Positions 5,513-6,781 of a stretch of 6,781 nucleotides of DNA are shown here, one piece after another. Numbering within the stretch: the first letter of the stretch is position 1; the number at the start of each line of letters is the position of its first letter. The DNA comes from B21-G16 sp003644825 [NCBI: Candidatus Zhuqueibacterota bacterium] (lineage in GTDB: Bacteria; SM23-31; B21-G16), in contig QNDJ01000089.1 in assembly GCA_003644825.1 (NCBI GenBank), positions 1 through 6,781 of the forward strand, read 5' to 3'. A model generated the notes under the pieces. It saw nothing but the letters and a program-made list of their open reading frames with translations, did no database searches and had not been told where the DNA came from. The position numbers and the translations under genes are program-made.

Positions 5513-6781
5513 TTAAGTAATGTCTTTTATTATAGGGAAGGAGATAAAAAATGTTGTTCCTTTTCCAGGATTGGATTCAACAGATATTTTTCCTTTGTGA
5601 GCTTCAACTATTTTTTTAACTATTGAAAGCCCGAGGCCAGTCCCGTTATTTTTACCATTACTGAAAAACGGCTCAAAAATTTTGTTTTTGATTTCTGGGT
5701 GTATCCCTTTACCGGTATCAGTTATGGATATAACAGCATTGTTATTATCAGGGTAAGTCTTTATGGTTATTCTGCCACCATCCGGCATAGATTCAATGGC
5801 ATTTTTTATTACATTGTATAAAACCCTAACAACCTTTTGTTTGTCTAAATACAGACTGTTATTAAAATCTCTGACCAATTTAAGTTTTATATTATTATGT
5901 TCAAGATAATTTTTAAGTTCAAGAACCGCCTCATCTATAATTTCTTCTAAGTTGTGTTTCTTTTTGTTCAGTTCTTTTTCTTTTCCTTTAGCGAAATCAA
6001 GGATTTCCTGTATCATTCCATGCATTTGCTCTGCACTTCGGATTATTTGTTTTGTATATTCCTGTAGCAGTTTATTTTCTGTTTTAAAGCCAATAAGCTG
6101 GGCAAACCCTATTATGGAAGTAATGGGTGTCTTTACATCGTGTATAATCGAACTTGCCATTCTGCCAATAGTTGAAAGTTTTTCAGCTTTTATTAGTTCT
6201 TCCTGAGTATTTTTGAGTTCTTTATATGCTTTTTCAAGTTTTTTGTATGAGATAGCGTTGTCAATAGCAATTGAAGCCTGGGTACTGATTGTCTCAAGCA
6301 AAAATATATCTTCTTGAGAGAATTCATCTTCAAATTTCTTGTTACCTAAATTGAGAATCCCGATCAACCTATTCTGCACAATTAGGGGTAAAGACAGGCT
6401 TATTTTTCTTTTTTCGAGTTCTTCGCTTATTTTGAGATAATAATTTATCATAAATTCTTCTGTGTTAATTTTTTCCTGTTCAATGAGAGATACAAAAAAT
6501 GGATCATTTTTATCTGGTTCATAAAATATAATCTCGTTATTTTCTTTCTGTTCAGAAGTTTCATATACTTTTACCTTTTCTGATTCTTCAGTTTTCAGAT
6601 ATATTGAAACTTTTGATATTGCCATAATTTTTGAAAGCCTGTTCACGAGTTTTGTTATTATTTCGTCCAGATCTATGGTTAAACTCAATGATCTCACGAA
6701 CTCCAGAATAGATTTTTTATAGTTATATCGGGAATGAAATAAGTGTTTATTTATGAAAGAGTTAATTCTATCGTTTACAAT
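5513..6781 (-). CDS. GAF-domain sensor histidine kinase, 5'-partial
   Basis: The frame is open to the right edge, so the gene begins outside the window. The first in-window start is a GTG at 6697 (numbering below counts from it), but 28 further codons upstream read on with RYNYKKSILEF, matching the linker that in many kinases joins an N-terminal membrane region to a GAF domain. Residues about 8-150 are the GAF domain (SLPLIVQNRLIGILNLGN, then FSQEDIFLLETI). A coiled-coil signalling helix spans 150-175. The dimerisation domain has phospho-acceptor His186 in IIHDVKTPI. The ATPase domain shows the N box (Asn299 in NVIKNAIE), G1 (DTGKGI 327-332), F box (FEPFF 341-345) and G2 (GTGLGLSI 352-359). 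All catalytic motifs are intact, so an active autokinase is expected. The likely partner is the receiver gene 76 nt downstream. The signal sensed by GAF, and any membrane sensor, cannot be told from here. Confidence 0.93.
   Translation of the reverse strand: MVNDRINSFINKHLFHSRYNYKKSILEFVRSLSLTIDLDEIITKLVNRLSKIMAISKVSIYLKTEESEKVKVYETSEQKENNEIIFYEPDKNDPFFVSLIEQEKINTEEFMINYYLKISEELEKRKISLSLPLIVQNRLIGILNLGNKKFEDEFSQEDIFLLETISTQASIAIDNAISYKKLEKAYKELKNTQEELIKAEKLSTIGRMASSIIHDVKTPITSIIGFAQLIGFKTENKLLQEYTKQIIRSAEQMHGMIQEILDFAKGKEKELNKKKHNLEEIIDEAVLELKNYLEHNNIKLKLVRDFNNSLYLDKQKVVRVLYNVIKNAIESMPDGGRITIKTYPDNNNAVISITDTGKGIHPEIKNKIFEPFFSNGKNNGTGLGLSIVKKIVEAHKGKISVESNPGKGTTFFISFPIIKDIT

Noticed and set aside
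5480-5515. TAAACTGC with CAGGATAA between the kinase and receiver as a second sigma-28 promoter.
   Set aside because: The spacing is 14 nt instead of 11, and the CCGAT core is missing.

Overview
The window is A+T-rich DNA (about two thirds A+T by eye) from a Gram-negative-type bacterium. It carries a secreted protein with a Por/type IX (T9SS type A, FlgD-Ig-like) C-terminal sorting domain, a flagellar filament cap protein, and a probable exported M49 dipeptidyl peptidase. This mix of a Bacteroidetes/FCB-style sorting tail and true flagella fits FCB-related or neighbouring candidate phyla (for example Ignavibacteria, Calditrichaeota, Cloacimonadota, Marinimicrobia or WOR-3-like lineages). The phylum is an inference and cannot be fixed from 6.8 kb.

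Layout: (1) 1-1181, plus strand: the 3' part of a seven-repeat LVIVD beta-propeller protein ending in the sorting domain; its 5' end lies outside the window. (2) 1182-1352: an intergenic leader region with a good candidate sigma-28 (FliA) promoter, a terminator-like hairpin, and a GC-rich complementary pair just before the fliD ribosome binding site. (3) 1353-2852, plus strand: complete fliD, ending in an unusual Tyr/Gly tail. (4) 2853-2956: a short convergent gap with no convincing terminator. (5) 2957-6781, minus strand: three same-direction genes, read from the right edge as a GAF-containing sensor histidine kinase (5' end outside the window), a single-domain CheY-like response regulator, and a dipeptidyl peptidase III (M49) homologue with a signal sequence.

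How the genes fit together: the kinase and receiver are probably a cognate phosphorelay pair. The peptidase follows with a 68-nt gap and may be co-transcribed, but it also has its own strong Shine-Dalgarno sequence. fliD appears to be an isolated late flagellar gene with its own FliA promoter: fliS and flaG, its usual neighbours, are absent from both flanks shown. No mobile element, CRISPR array, tRNA or rRNA was seen. Each gene falls in a known family. The points most worth checking are the fliD tail, the fliD leader with its sigma-28 promoter, and the A-tract at the propeller/sorting-domain junction.
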